From Viridibacterium sp047600765 (lineage in GTDB: Bacteria > Pseudomonadota > Gammaproteobacteria > Burkholderiales > Rhodocyclaceae), in contig JASGKF010000002.1 of the NCBI GenBank assembly GCA_047600765.1, forward strand, positions 248,001-312,000: a stretch of DNA of 64,000 bases. The letters run 5' to 3'. Made by a program: the position numbers and the translations under genes. This document shows positions 35,643-44,734 of the stretch, piece after piece; the first letter of the stretch is position 1; each line of letters begins with the position of its first letter. A model generated the notes under the pieces. It was not told the origin of the DNA. It worked only from the letters and a program-made list of their open reading frames with translations, and made no database searches.

Positions 35643-36905
35643 TCAAGAGGCCTGCGTCAGCAGGCCTTTTGTCATCTGCACGAGGCGCGCCGTGGCGCCG
35701 CCGTGCTGCGCGCAGAAGGCCCTGCCCGCGGCCCCCATCGCTTCGCGCGTTGGTGCGTCGGCCAACCATTGCTGCGCAACGCCCATGGCTTCTGCCACAT
35801 CTACGCAGCGCCGTGCCGCGCCGGCGGCAATCGCCAGTTCGGCGGCTTCGGCAAAGTTGAAGCTGGACGGACCGATCAGCACCGGCGTGCCGGCCGCGCA
35901 GGACTCGATGAGGTTCTGGCTGCCGAAGGGCAACCAGCTGCCCCCCATCAGGGTGACATCGGCGAAGGCAAAGTAGGCCGCCATCTCTCCCATGCTGTCG
36001 CCCAGCCAGACTTGCGTATCGGCGCTGACGGGGGCGTCGCTGCTGCGGCGGGCGAGGCTCAGGCCGGCGCGCGTCACGATGCCGGCGACGTCGTCGAAAC
36101 GCTGCGGGTGGCGCGGCACGAGGACCAGCAGCGTGTTGTCGCGCACCTGCGTCTTGAACGCTTCGACGATCAGGGCTTCTTCTCCTTCGCGCGTACTGGC
36201 TGCCAGCAGTATTGGCCGACCCTGAGTCAGCGCGCCGAAATGCTGCGCCAGCGGGGCAGCTGTGTCCGGAATCGCCATGTCGTACTTGATGTTGCCGCTG
36301 ACCACGACCTCGCGGCCGCCCAGGGTGCGGATGCGTTCGGCGTCGGCTGCGCTCTGTGCAGCAATGGTGTTGAAGCTGCCGAAGGCGTCGTGGGCCAGCT
36401 TGCCGAGCTGGCCGTAGCCGCGTGCCGAGCGTGCCGACAGGCGCGCATTGGCGAGCAGCAGGGGCACGCCCAGTGCGCGGGCGCTGAGCAGCAGGTTGGG
36501 CCACACCTCGGTTTCCATGACGATGCCGCAGACCGGCCGCACGCCTTGCAGGAAGCGCCGCTGCAGCCAGGGCAGGTCGTAGGGCAGCCAGCTCTGGCGC
36601 ACGCGGGCCAGCTTGCCGAACAGGGCCTGGCCGGTTTCGCGCCCGGTGGGGGTCATGCAGGTGAGCAGCACTTCGTGTTGCGGAAAGGCGGCCAGCAGGG
36701 CTTTGACGAGTGGCTCGGCGGCGCGTGTTTCGCCTACCGAAACTGCATGCAGCCAGATCGTCGGTTGGGCGCTGGGGGCGACCTTGCCGAAGCGTTCTGA
36801 CAGGTGGTGCAGATAGCCCGGTTGTTTGCGCGCGCGCCAGACGAGACGACCGACCACCAGCGGCATGCCCAGCAGCCACAGCAGGGTGTAGAGGGCGCGC
36901 ATCAT
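35643..36905 (-). CDS. waaA: Kdo transferase
   Basis: A 420-residue inner-membrane Kdo transferase that adds Kdo to lipid A, the first step of LPS core assembly. Signatures are an N-terminal membrane anchor (MMRALYTLLWLLG), IWLHAVSVGETRAAEPLV and GTPVLIGPSSFNFAEAAE. The start ATG at 36905 overlaps the waaC stop by four bases. Length is normal. Copies of Kdo added (mono or di) cannot be judged. Confidence 0.95.
   Translation of the reverse strand: MMRALYTLLWLLGMPLVVGRLVWRARKQPGYLHHLSERFGKVAPSAQPTIWLHAVSVGETRAAEPLVKALLAAFPQHEVLLTCMTPTGRETGQALFGKLARVRQSWLPYDLPWLQRRFLQGVRPVCGIVMETEVWPNLLLSARALGVPLLLANARLSARSARGYGQLGKLAHDAFGSFNTIAAQSAADAERIRTLGGREVVVSGNIKYDMAIPDTAAPLAQHFGALTQGRPILLAASTREGEEALIVEAFKTQVRDNTLLVLVPRHPQRFDDVAGIVTRAGLSLARRSSDAPVSADTQVWLGDSMGEMAAYFAFADVTLMGGSWLPFGSQNLIESCAAGTPVLIGPSSFNFAEAAELAIAAGAARRCVDVAEAMGVAQQWLADAPTREAMGAAGRAFCAQHGGATARLVQMTKGLLTQAS
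35648..35670 (+). terminator. Rho-independent terminator after tolC
   Basis: The stem AGGCCTGC / GCAGGCCT encloses GTCA and is followed by TTTT. It lies at the 3' end of the converging waaA gene. Confidence 0.82.
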
Positions 36906-37858
36906 GGCAGCCAGGCCTGCAGTTGCTGCATGACCTCTTCGGGCGAGGGTATGAGGCCGATGCCGCCGAGGTTCAGCGCGCTGGGGCCGCCATGCACGCC
37001 GGTCAGGGCCGGGTCGGTGGACACGGCGATGGCGGCGACGGGGACGTCCAGCGCCGCGGCAAGGTGAGTCAGGCCGGTGTCGACGCCGACGACGCAGCGT
37101 GCGGCCTGCATCACCGAGGCCAGTTCGGTGAGGCGGCTGGGCGGCGCCACGCAGGCGGCGGGCATCTGGGCCGCGAGGCGCTCGGCACGTTCGCGTTCGC
37201 GCGGGTTGCCGGCCGGCAGCACGCAGTGCAGGCCGCGCGCATGCAGTTGTTGCGCCAGGGCCACCCAGTGGGTTTCGGGCCACAGCTTGTCGTCGCGGCT
37301 GGTGGCGGTCAGCAGCACGGCCAGCGGGCCGGCGGGCAGCCAGTCTGGCAGGGCGGTCGGCGCTTGCAGGCCGTAGCGCAGGGGTTGGTCGGGGGCGTAT
37401 TCGCAGGCGGCGGCGGCCAGCCAGCGGTTGCGCTCGACCGCGTGGGCCGTGCGGGGGATGTCGTAGCGGCAGTCATAAGCCAGTGCCGCCAGCGGTTCGC
37501 GCGCCACCTGGCGGCTGTAACCGCAGCGCAGGCCGTCGGCAAGACGCGTCAGCACGGCACTCTTGACCAGCCCCTGGGTGTCGATGACGAAGTCGTAGCA
37601 GTTCTCGCGCAGGGCGCGCCGGGCTGCGGCCATTTCCTGCCACGTGCTGCGGCTGCCCAGCGACTTGCGCCAGCGCCGGATGGCCACCGGAATGACGTTG
37701 CGCACGCCCGGGTGCAGGCGCGGGATCTCGGCAAAGCTCTCTTCCACCACCCAGTCGATGATGAGCTTGGGCCACAGGCGCCGCAGGTCGCTGACCACGG
37801 GCAGGTTGTGGATGACATCGCCCATGGACGAGGTTTTGACCAGCAGGACGGAGCGCAT
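36902..37858 (-). CDS. waaC: LPS heptosyltransferase I
   Basis: A 318-residue GT9 enzyme that adds the first heptose to Kdo2-lipid A from ADP-heptose. N-terminal VLLVKTSSMGDVIHNLPV and C-terminal VVGVDTGLTHLAAALD are the GT9 hallmarks. It is coupled to waaA by ATGA overlap. A divergent 102-bp region separates it from the next glycosyltransferase. Confidence 0.95.
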   Translation of the reverse strand: MRSVLLVKTSSMGDVIHNLPVVSDLRRLWPKLIIDWVVEESFAEIPRLHPGVRNVIPVAIRRWRKSLGSRSTWQEMAAARRALRENCYDFVIDTQGLVKSAVLTRLADGLRCGYSRQVAREPLAALAYDCRYDIPRTAHAVERNRWLAAAACEYAPDQPLRYGLQAPTALPDWLPAGPLAVLLTATSRDDKLWPETHWVALAQQLHARGLHCVLPAGNPRERERAERLAAQMPAACVAPPSRLTELASVMQAARCVVGVDTGLTHLAAALDVPVAAIAVSTDPALTGVHGGPSALNLGGIGLIPSPEEVMQQLQAWLP

Positions 37859-37960
37859 GGGTTCCGGGAGGCTTAGCGTAGAATGACGGGCCCCGGATTA
37901 TATAGCTGCCCGGCAAAGCGCCCTCCGCCCCGCTTTCTGCGCCCCTGCCATAGCCCATCG

Positions 37961-38734
37961 ATGGTCGAACCCACCCGCCAGACACCTCTGTCCGCCGTGC
38001 TCATCACGCTCAACTGTGCGGATAGCCTGCGCGCGACGCTTGAATCCCTGCAGTTCTGCAGCGAGATCGTGGTCGTCGACTCTGGCAGCACGGACGGCAC
38101 GCGCGAACTGGCCGAGTCGTTGGGCGCACGCGTCCTCGTCGAGGCTTGGCGCGGGTTTGGTCCGCAGAAGCAGTTCGCCATCGACCAGGCGAGTCATGAC
38201 TGGGTGTTGTGCGTCGATTCCGATGAAATCGTCTCCGACAAGCTGCGCGAAAACCTGCTCGCCGAGCTGCAGGCGCCGGCCTACAAGGCTTATGAATTCC
38301 CGCGTTGCAACCGCTTCCTTGGCCGCTACCTGCGCCATGGTGAAGGTTATCCGGACCTGTCGTTGCGGCTCTTCAATCGCAAGCATGCGCGCTGGTCCGA
38401 CGATGCCGTGCACGAGAAGGTCATCACCCTGGACGTGGTGGGCCAGATCAAGGGCGACCTGCTGCACCACTCTGAAGAGAGCATCGAGAGCTACCTCGCC
38501 AAGCAGAACCGCTACACCACGCTGGGGGCGCAAGCCATGCTGGCCGAGGGGGTGGATGTGTCGCTGAGCAAGCTGCTGCTGAGCCCGGCGTTCCGCTTCT
38601 TCAAGTTCTACGTACTGCGCGGCGGCTGGCGCGATGGCTTGCCCGGGCTTGTGCACATTCTGATCGGCTGCTTCAACAGCTTTGCCAAGTACGCCAAGCA
38701 TTTCGAACTGGTGCGGAGTGGCAGTGGGCGCTGA
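37961..38734 (+). CDS. GT2 LPS core glycosyltransferase, WaaE/KdtX-like
   Basis: A 257-residue GT2 enzyme with SAVLITLNCADSLRATLES, VVVDSGSTDGT, the DxD-like DSDE, and the conserved C-terminal LHHSEESIESYLAKQNRY and FFKFYVLRGGWRDG. WaaE relatives add a glucose to heptose I of the LPS core. It is read toward the O-antigen locus and divergent from waaC. The start at ATG 37961 gives the usual N-terminus; earlier in-frame codons lie in the promoter region. Confidence 0.9.
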   Translation: MVEPTRQTPLSAVLITLNCADSLRATLESLQFCSEIVVVDSGSTDGTRELAESLGARVLVEAWRGFGPQKQFAIDQASHDWVLCVDSDEIVSDKLRENLLAELQAPAYKAYEFPRCNRFLGRYLRHGEGYPDLSLRLFNRKHARWSDDAVHEKVITLDVVGQIKGDLLHHSEESIESYLAKQNRYTTLGAQAMLAEGVDVSLSKLLLSPAFRFFKFYVLRGGWRDGLPGLVHILIGCFNSFAKYAKHFELVRSGSGR

Positions 38735-38803
38735 CTTTTATACATGCAGCACGATGAAGGCACCTGCCTTTCGTGGTGGTGACTGGACGCGGGTGACCAG
38801 GTC

Positions 38804-39688
38804 TTGAGCAAGATCGTCGTCGCGCTCAAAGGAGGCTTGGGTAACCAGCTCTTCGGGTACGCCGCAGGACTGGCATTGTCCCAGCGCCTCGATGCTGTGC
38901 TGGATCTGGATATCGCGGCGTATGAAGACCCGCGGGAGCGTCACTATGCTTTGGCGCCTTTCCTGTTGCCGGAAAAGATCGTGCGCGCCGATACCACGAT
39001 TTTTGCGCGAGGCAGCCTGCAAGACCGTATCTGGCGGCGCGTGAAGCAACGACTCGGCATGAAGCAGGCTGGCCTGCCGGTTTTCCGGGAGCGTGGTTTC
39101 AAGTTCGACCCGGACTTCAAGGGTTTGAGCGCGCCAGTGTTCCTGGATGGCTACTTCCAGTCGCCGCGGTACTTCGAGTCTTGCGCGCCGCTCATGCGGA
39201 CCCGCTTGCTGGCAGCACGTGACGAGGTCTTAAGTGAAGCATCCCGTGCGATGTTGCGCCAGATACAGTCTTGCGATGCCATCTGCGTGCATGTGCGGCG
39301 CGGCGACTACGTGACCAATCCCGTATCCAGCCGCATGCATGGTTTGTGCGGGATGAGCTATTACGCGGAAGGTCTCGAGGCGGCCAGCGAAGGTCTGGCG
39401 GCACCGCACTGCTTCATCTTTTCGGACGATCCGGCCTGGGTACGCGACAACATGCGTCTGCAATATCCCTGGACGGTAGTGGACGTCAATGCCGAGGATG
39501 CGGCACACGAAGACCTGTGGTTGATGTCGGCCTGCCGGAGTTTTGTCATCGCCAACAGCTCCCTGAGTTGGTGGGGAGCATGGTTGGGCCAGCATCAGGC
39601 TAAGCGGGTCGTCGCCCCGCTACAATGGTTCAGGAGCCAGGACAAGGACACGTCTGACCTCATCCCGGCCGACTGGATTCGCATTTAG
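38804..39688 (+). CDS. GT11 alpha-1,2-fucosyltransferase-like glycosyltransferase
   Basis: A 294-residue enzyme with LKGGLGNQLFGYAAGLAL near the N-terminus and the GT11 hallmark HVRRGDYV. GT11 enzymes usually transfer fucose from GDP-Fuc in alpha-1,2 linkage. The start is TTG 38804, chosen because the N-terminal KGGLGNQLF block must be included and no ATG precedes it. It opens the O-antigen region. No GDP-fucose synthesis genes (gmd, fcl) are in the window. Confidence 0.87.
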   Translation: MSKIVVALKGGLGNQLFGYAAGLALSQRLDAVLDLDIAAYEDPRERHYALAPFLLPEKIVRADTTIFARGSLQDRIWRRVKQRLGMKQAGLPVFRERGFKFDPDFKGLSAPVFLDGYFQSPRYFESCAPLMRTRLLAARDEVLSEASRAMLRQIQSCDAICVHVRRGDYVTNPVSSRMHGLCGMSYYAEGLEAASEGLAAPHCFIFSDDPAWVRDNMRLQYPWTVVDVNAEDAAHEDLWLMSACRSFVIANSSLSWWGAWLGQHQAKRVVAPLQWFRSQDKDTSDLIPADWIRI

Positions 39689-39708
39689 ATCGAGAAAGCG
39701 TTCAGGCA

Positions 39709-40482
39709 ATGAAAGCAGTCATTCTTGCGGGCGGATTAGGCACGCGGATCAGCGAGGAAACCGGGCTGAGGCCCAAACCCATGATCGAGATCGGTGGCAA
39801 GCCGGTACTCTGGCACATCATGAAGATCTACTCGGCGCATGGCATCCACGACTTCGTGATTTGCTGTGGCTACAAGGGTTACGTCATCAAGGAGTACTTC
39901 GCCAACTATTTCCTGCACACCTCGGATGTGACCTTTGACATCCAGAAGAACGAAATGCAGGTGCACGAGCGTTACGCTGAACCCTGGCGTGTGACGCTGG
40001 TGGATACCGGTGAGGTCACGATGACCGGCGGGCGACTCAAGCGCGTCGCGCCTTACCTGAAGGATGAGGAAGCGTTCTGCTTCACGTATGGCGATGGTGT
40101 CAGCGATATCGACATCTCGGCTTCGATTGCTTTCCACAAGGCTGCTGGCGTGAAAGCAACGCTCACGGCGGCAGTGCCTCCGGGGCGTTTCGGTGCGCTC
40201 GATCTGGCCGATGGCAAGGTGGCGAGCTTCAAGGAAAAGCCCAAGGGCGATGGCGCCATGATCAATGGCGGCTTCTTCGTGCTGTCGCCTGAGGTTCTCG
40301 ATTATCTCGACGGTGATGCCTGCGTCTGGGAGCGCGAACCTCTTGAGCGTCTGGCTGCTGAAGGTCAGCTTGCGGCCTGGCAGCACACCGGCTTCTGGCA
40401 GCCGATGGATACCTTGCGCGACAAGACCATGCTCGAGGAGTTGTGGGCGTCGGGTCAGGCACCATGGAAAGTGTGGGAATGA
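39709..40482 (+). CDS. rfbF: Glucose-1-phosphate cytidylyltransferase
   Basis: A 257-residue nucleotidyltransferase that makes CDP-glucose from Glc-1-P and CTP, the entry to CDP-dideoxyhexoses. LAGGLGTRISEETGLRPKPMIEIGGKPVLWHIMKIY, CCGYKGYVIKEYF and FTYGDGVSDID are characteristic of RfbF/DdhA. It precedes rfbG with a four-base overlap. Length is standard. Confidence 0.96.
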   Translation: MKAVILAGGLGTRISEETGLRPKPMIEIGGKPVLWHIMKIYSAHGIHDFVICCGYKGYVIKEYFANYFLHTSDVTFDIQKNEMQVHERYAEPWRVTLVDTGEVTMTGGRLKRVAPYLKDEEAFCFTYGDGVSDIDISASIAFHKAAGVKATLTAAVPPGRFGALDLADGKVASFKEKPKGDGAMINGGFFVLSPEVLDYLDGDACVWEREPLERLAAEGQLAAWQHTGFWQPMDTLRDKTMLEELWASGQAPWKVWE

Positions 40483-41570
40483 GATCGGGAGTGGATGCCG
40501 CGTTCTGGCGTGGCCGGCGGGTCTTCCTGACCGGGCATACCGGCTTCAAGGGCAGCTGGCTGTCCTTGTGGCTGCAGCAGCTCGGTGCAGAAGTCACGGG
40601 CTATGCCTTGCCGCCGCCGACCAAGCCTAGCCTGTTCGAGCTCGCCGGTGTAGAGCAGGGCATGCGTTCGGTGATGGGCGATGTGCGCGATGCTGCAGCA
40701 CTCGTCAGCGCAATGCGCGAAGCGGCGCCTGAAGTCGTCATTCACATGGCAGCTCAGCCGCTGGTGCGTTACTCCTACGCCAATCCTGTAGAGACCTACG
40801 CCACCAACGTGATGGGCGTCGTGAATCTGTTCGAGGCCATCCGCCAGACCCCGTCGGTGCGTGCCGCGCTTAACGTGACGACCGACAAGTGTTACGACAA
40901 CCGTGAGTGGGTGTGGGGTTATCGCGAGAACGAGGCGCTGGGTGGGCACGACCCCTACAGCAGCAGCAAGGCTTGCGCAGAACTCGTGACGGCGGCTTAC
41001 CGCAGTTCGTTTTTTCATGCCGGGGCTGAGCGACCGCTCGCGGTGGCCAGCGCGCGTGCCGGCAACGTCATCGGCGGAGGAGACTGGGCGGCTGATCGCT
41101 TGATCCCGGACATGATGCGTGCTGTTGCCGAAGCGCGGCCGGTGCGCATCCGCAATCCGCACGCGATCCGCCCCTGGCAGCATGTGCTTGAGCCGCTGTC
41201 GGGTTACCTGGCGTTGGTCGAGCGTCTTTTCGCCGATGGTGAAGCTTTTGCATCGGCCTGGAATTTCGGTCCGCGCGAAGAAGACGCGCGCAGCGTGGGC
41301 TGGATCGTCGAGCGCCTCGTCGCGGCATGGGGCCAAGGCGCTGCGTGGGAGCAGGAGGGCACGCCACAACCGCATGAGGCCGGTGTGCTCAAGCTCGATT
41401 GCGCCAAAGCGCGCAGCCAGCTTGGCTGGACGCCGCGCTGGACGCTGGCGCAAACCATCGACTACATCGTGGCCTGGCACAAGGCCGCGCTCGCTGGCGA
41501 CGACATGCGCAGCATGACGCTCGCCCAGATCAATGATTATCAGCAGTGCAGTACGAAAGAACTTTCATGA
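40479..41570 (+). CDS. rfbG: CDP-glucose 4,6-dehydratase
   Basis: A 363-residue extended SDR that forms CDP-4-keto-6-deoxyglucose. The start ATG 40479 overlaps the rfbF stop by four bases. Visible motifs are the NAD-binding TGHTGFKGSWL, NVTTDKCYDN, and the YxxxK equivalent in PYSSSKACAE, with RAGNVIGGGDWAADRLIPD. It overlaps rfbH by four bases. Family similarity is strong. Confidence 0.95.
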   Translation: MRSGVDAAFWRGRRVFLTGHTGFKGSWLSLWLQQLGAEVTGYALPPPTKPSLFELAGVEQGMRSVMGDVRDAAALVSAMREAAPEVVIHMAAQPLVRYSYANPVETYATNVMGVVNLFEAIRQTPSVRAALNVTTDKCYDNREWVWGYRENEALGGHDPYSSSKACAELVTAAYRSSFFHAGAERPLAVASARAGNVIGGGDWAADRLIPDMMRAVAEARPVRIRNPHAIRPWQHVLEPLSGYLALVERLFADGEAFASAWNFGPREEDARSVGWIVERLVAAWGQGAAWEQEGTPQPHEAGVLKLDCAKARSQLGWTPRWTLAQTIDYIVAWHKAALAGDDMRSMTLAQINDYQQCSTKELS

Positions 41571-42880
41571 GCCAGGAACAACTTCGCCAGCAGATCATCG
41601 AGCTGGTCAGACAATACGGCGAACAGGCTACCCGCCCGCGCCCCTTCGAACCCGGCTCCTCGGTAGTGCCGCCAGCGGGAAAAGTCATCGGCGCACGCGA
41701 GATGGAACTCATGGTCGAGGCCTCGCTGGACGGTTGGTTGACGACCGGGCGTTTCAACGACGAGTTCGAAAAGCGTCTGGCGGCTTTCCTTGGCGTCAAG
41801 CATCTGATCACGGTGAACTCCGGTTCATCGGCGAACCTCGTCGCATTCAACACGCTGACCTCGCCACGCCTCGGTGACCGTGCGATCAAGCAGGGCGATG
41901 AGGTGATTGGCGTGGCGGCGGGTTTCCCGACCACGGTCAATCCCATCATCCAGTTCGGTGCTGTGCCGGTGTTTGTCGATGTCGAGCTTGGCACCTACAA
42001 CATCGATGCCAGAAAGATCGAAGCTGCGATCACGCCGAAAACCAAGGCCATCATGCTGGCCCACACGCTCGGCAATCCCTACAACCTCGATGTCATCACC
42101 GCGCTGTGCAAGAAGTACAAGCTGTGGCTGGTTGAAGATTGCTGCGACGCGCTGGGTTCGACCTACAACGGCCAGCTTGTCGGAACTTTCGGTGATATCG
42201 CGACGCTGAGTTTCTACCCCGCACACCACATCACGATGGGTGAGGGTGGCGCCGTGTTTACGAACCACTACGAGCTCAAGCAGATTGCCGAGTCCTTCCG
42301 CGACTGGGGCCGCGATTGCTACTGCGCACCAGGCAAGGACAACACCTGTGGCAAGCGCTTCTGCTGGAAGCTTGGCACGCTGCCAGAAGGCTACGACCAC
42401 AAATACACCTACTCGCACCTGGGTTACAACCTCAAGATCACGGACATGCAGGCTGCATGTGGCTTGGCTCAGCTCGATCGCGCGCAGGGCTTTGTCGAGG
42501 CGCGCCGGCAGAATTTTGCCTGGTTGAAGAACCGTCTGAAGAGTTGCGAAGAGTTTCTGATCCTGCCCGAGCCGACACCGGGCTCAGATCCTTCGTGGTT
42601 TGGCTTCCCGATCACCATCAAGCCCGAAGCCAACTGCAACCGTGTCGATTTCCTGACTTACCTCGATCAGTACAAGATCGGCACACGTCTGCTGTTCGCG
42701 GGCAACCTGACGCGCCAGCCCTACATGATGGGGCGCAATTATCGTGTGTCGGGTGAGCTGACCAATACCGACATCGTCATGAACAACACCTTCTGGGTGG
42801 GCATCTATCCGGGGCTCGATACGACCATGCTGGAGTATGTGGCGGACCGTATCGAAACCTTCCTCGGCGTGAACTTCTGA
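41567..42880 (+). CDS. rfbH: CDP-4-keto-6-deoxyglucose 3-dehydrase (E1)
   Basis: A 437-residue PMP and [2Fe-2S] enzyme (RfbH/DdhC/AscC type) that removes the C3 hydroxyl. The family replaces the usual PLP Lys with His, and YPAHHITMGEGG places it at H220. The cluster cysteines CYCAPGKDNTCGKRFC fall at C251, C253, C261 and C266, matching Yersinia E1. The reaction needs an E3 reductase (DdhD-like) that I do not see in the window. It overlaps rfbG by four bases. Confidence 0.95.
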   Translation: MSQEQLRQQIIELVRQYGEQATRPRPFEPGSSVVPPAGKVIGAREMELMVEASLDGWLTTGRFNDEFEKRLAAFLGVKHLITVNSGSSANLVAFNTLTSPRLGDRAIKQGDEVIGVAAGFPTTVNPIIQFGAVPVFVDVELGTYNIDARKIEAAITPKTKAIMLAHTLGNPYNLDVITALCKKYKLWLVEDCCDALGSTYNGQLVGTFGDIATLSFYPAHHITMGEGGAVFTNHYELKQIAESFRDWGRDCYCAPGKDNTCGKRFCWKLGTLPEGYDHKYTYSHLGYNLKITDMQAACGLAQLDRAQGFVEARRQNFAWLKNRLKSCEEFLILPEPTPGSDPSWFGFPITIKPEANCNRVDFLTYLDQYKIGTRLLFAGNLTRQPYMMGRNYRVSGELTNTDIVMNNTFWVGIYPGLDTTMLEYVADRIETFLGVNF

Positions 42881-42903
42881 TTCGCGGGTGCTCGAAAGAC
42901 AAT

Positions 42904-44718
42904 ATGAAAGTCAAAGTCAGCGACCTGGTTGCGGAAACCCTTGAAGAGCTGGGCATTACCCACGCTTTCGGCATCATCGGTGCGGGCAATATCCACCTGT
43001 TCGAAGCGATCGCGCGCAGGGGTTTCACTGAAATCATCTGCGTTCACCACGAACAGGCCGCAACCATGGCCATGCAGACCTACTTCCGCACGAGCGGCAA
43101 GATCGCGGCCTGTCTGCTGACTACGGGCGGCGGTTCCACCAACGGCGTGACGGGTGTGGTGTCCGCCTGGATGGATTCGATGCCCGGACTCATCCTGGCG
43201 GGTAACGAGAATTCGAAGTTCACTACCGATACGAACCCGCTGCGCATCTGGGGTGTGCAGGGCTATGACTCGGTTGCCATGGTGGAGAAGGTAACCAAGT
43301 ACGCGGCGCGCACCATGGCGCCCGAAACCGTTGCGGGCGAAGTGAAGAAGGCGGCACATATCGCTCTGGACGGCCGTCCGGGCCCGGTCTGGCTTGAGAT
43401 TCCCATGAACGTGCAGGCCGCTCAGATCGAGCGCGAAGCGGTGACGCCTTTTGTGGCACCACAAACGTTGTCTGCGGTTGCCGGACTTGAAACCCGCGTC
43501 GCCGGCGTGCTGGAGCGCTTGCGCGCAGCGGAGCGCCCTGTACTGTGGCTGGGCAGCGGCATCCGCCTTGCAGGGGGCGTGGCGAAGCTGCCGGAGCTGC
43601 TCGACAAGCTCGGCATTCCGGCGTTGCTTTCCTGGGCTGGCGCTGACATGGTGGCGAGCGATCATCCACTCGTCATGGGGCGCGCCGGGGTCTACGGACA
43701 GCGCGCTGCAAACTTCGTGCTGCAGAACAGTGACTACGTGCTCAACATCGGAAACCGAATGGCGATTCCGCAAATCGGTTACGACCTTTCCGAGCTGGCG
43801 CGGGGCGCAAAGATCGATGTCGTGGATATCGAAGAGCGCGAGGCGACAAAACATCAGGCACGCATCAACGAGGCCATCGTTTGCGATGCGCTGGTATTCA
43901 TGACCGCCCTGATTGAGGCGGTGGACAATTTCTCCATCGGCAGCAAGACCGAGTGGCTGGCGCGTTGCGAAAGCTATCGCGAAGAGTTCCCCTGGATCGG
44001 GCCTGAGCACGATGACCAGGAGGGTTACATGAACTCCTATCGCTTCATGCGCAAGCTTAACGAAATCATGAAGCCGGACCAGGTCGTCGTTACCGACATG
44101 GGCACAGCCTTGCTGTGCGGTTACCAGACGCTGAGGCTCAAGGATGGGCAGCGTCTGATGACCTCGACAGGGCTCGGTGAAATGGGTTTCGGCCTGCCGG
44201 GCGCCATCGGTGCTTCCTTCGCGCGCGACCGCGGCGAGATCATGTGCCTCAACTGCGATGGCGGCATGATGATGAATCTGCAGGAGCTGCAGACGATGGT
44301 GCATCACCAGCTGCCGATCAAGCTGTTCATTTTCAACAATGATGGCTACCTCATGATCAAGCATACGCAGAAGGCGTTGTTCAAGAGTCGTGGTCACGGC
44401 ATTGACGCCAAAACGGGCGTGTCCTGCCCGGACTTCAGCAAGCTGGCCGCTGCCTTCGATATTCCCGCGTTCCAGATCCGCCAGTGGGATGAGTGCGATG
44501 CCGTGCTCGAACAGGTGCAGGCGGCAACGGGGCCGGTCGTGTGCGAGGTGTTCATGCACCCGGAACAGTTGTTCGTGCCAAAACTCTCGTTGGCGACTGG
44601 CGATGACGGTACCCTTGTTTCACCACCGCTCGAAGACCTTTCACCACTGGTTTCGCGCGAGACGTTGGAGCGGGTGATGATTGTGGGCATGCATGAAAAA
44701 TCCAGGCACCTGGGTTGA
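42904..44718 (+). CDS. ThDP-dependent carboligase-like enzyme (YerE-type candidate)
   Basis: A 604-residue protein of the acetolactate synthase/pyruvate decarboxylase superfamily. The three domains are visible: an N-terminal PYR domain with the ThDP-activating Glu E50 in VHHEQAATMAM, a middle domain, and a PP domain with CDGGMMMNLQ and FNNDGY as the ThDP-Mg region. It follows rfbFGH. YerE, which I know from yersiniose A synthesis, is a ThDP enzyme that adds an acetyl from pyruvate to C4 of CDP-3,6-dideoxy-4-keto sugar, and this protein is the obvious candidate for such a step. The acceptor and donor here are inferred, and other carboligase roles remain possible. Confidence 0.85.
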   Translation: MKVKVSDLVAETLEELGITHAFGIIGAGNIHLFEAIARRGFTEIICVHHEQAATMAMQTYFRTSGKIAACLLTTGGGSTNGVTGVVSAWMDSMPGLILAGNENSKFTTDTNPLRIWGVQGYDSVAMVEKVTKYAARTMAPETVAGEVKKAAHIALDGRPGPVWLEIPMNVQAAQIEREAVTPFVAPQTLSAVAGLETRVAGVLERLRAAERPVLWLGSGIRLAGGVAKLPELLDKLGIPALLSWAGADMVASDHPLVMGRAGVYGQRAANFVLQNSDYVLNIGNRMAIPQIGYDLSELARGAKIDVVDIEEREATKHQARINEAIVCDALVFMTALIEAVDNFSIGSKTEWLARCESYREEFPWIGPEHDDQEGYMNSYRFMRKLNEIMKPDQVVVTDMGTALLCGYQTLRLKDGQRLMTSTGLGEMGFGLPGAIGASFARDRGEIMCLNCDGGMMMNLQELQTMVHHQLPIKLFIFNNDGYLMIKHTQKALFKSRGHGIDAKTGVSCPDFSKLAAAFDIPAFQIRQWDECDAVLEQVQAATGPVVCEVFMHPEQLFVPKLSLATGDDGTLVSPPLEDLSPLVSRETLERVMIVGMHEKSRHLG

Positions 44719-44734
44719 GAGCGGAAGTGATGCC

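Noticed and set aside
39709..42880. A plain abequose/paratose/tyvelose cluster
   Set aside because: rfbFGH is shared with those pathways, but no rfbJ/rfbS/rfbE reductase or epimerase of the usual type follows directly, and a ThDP enzyme does.
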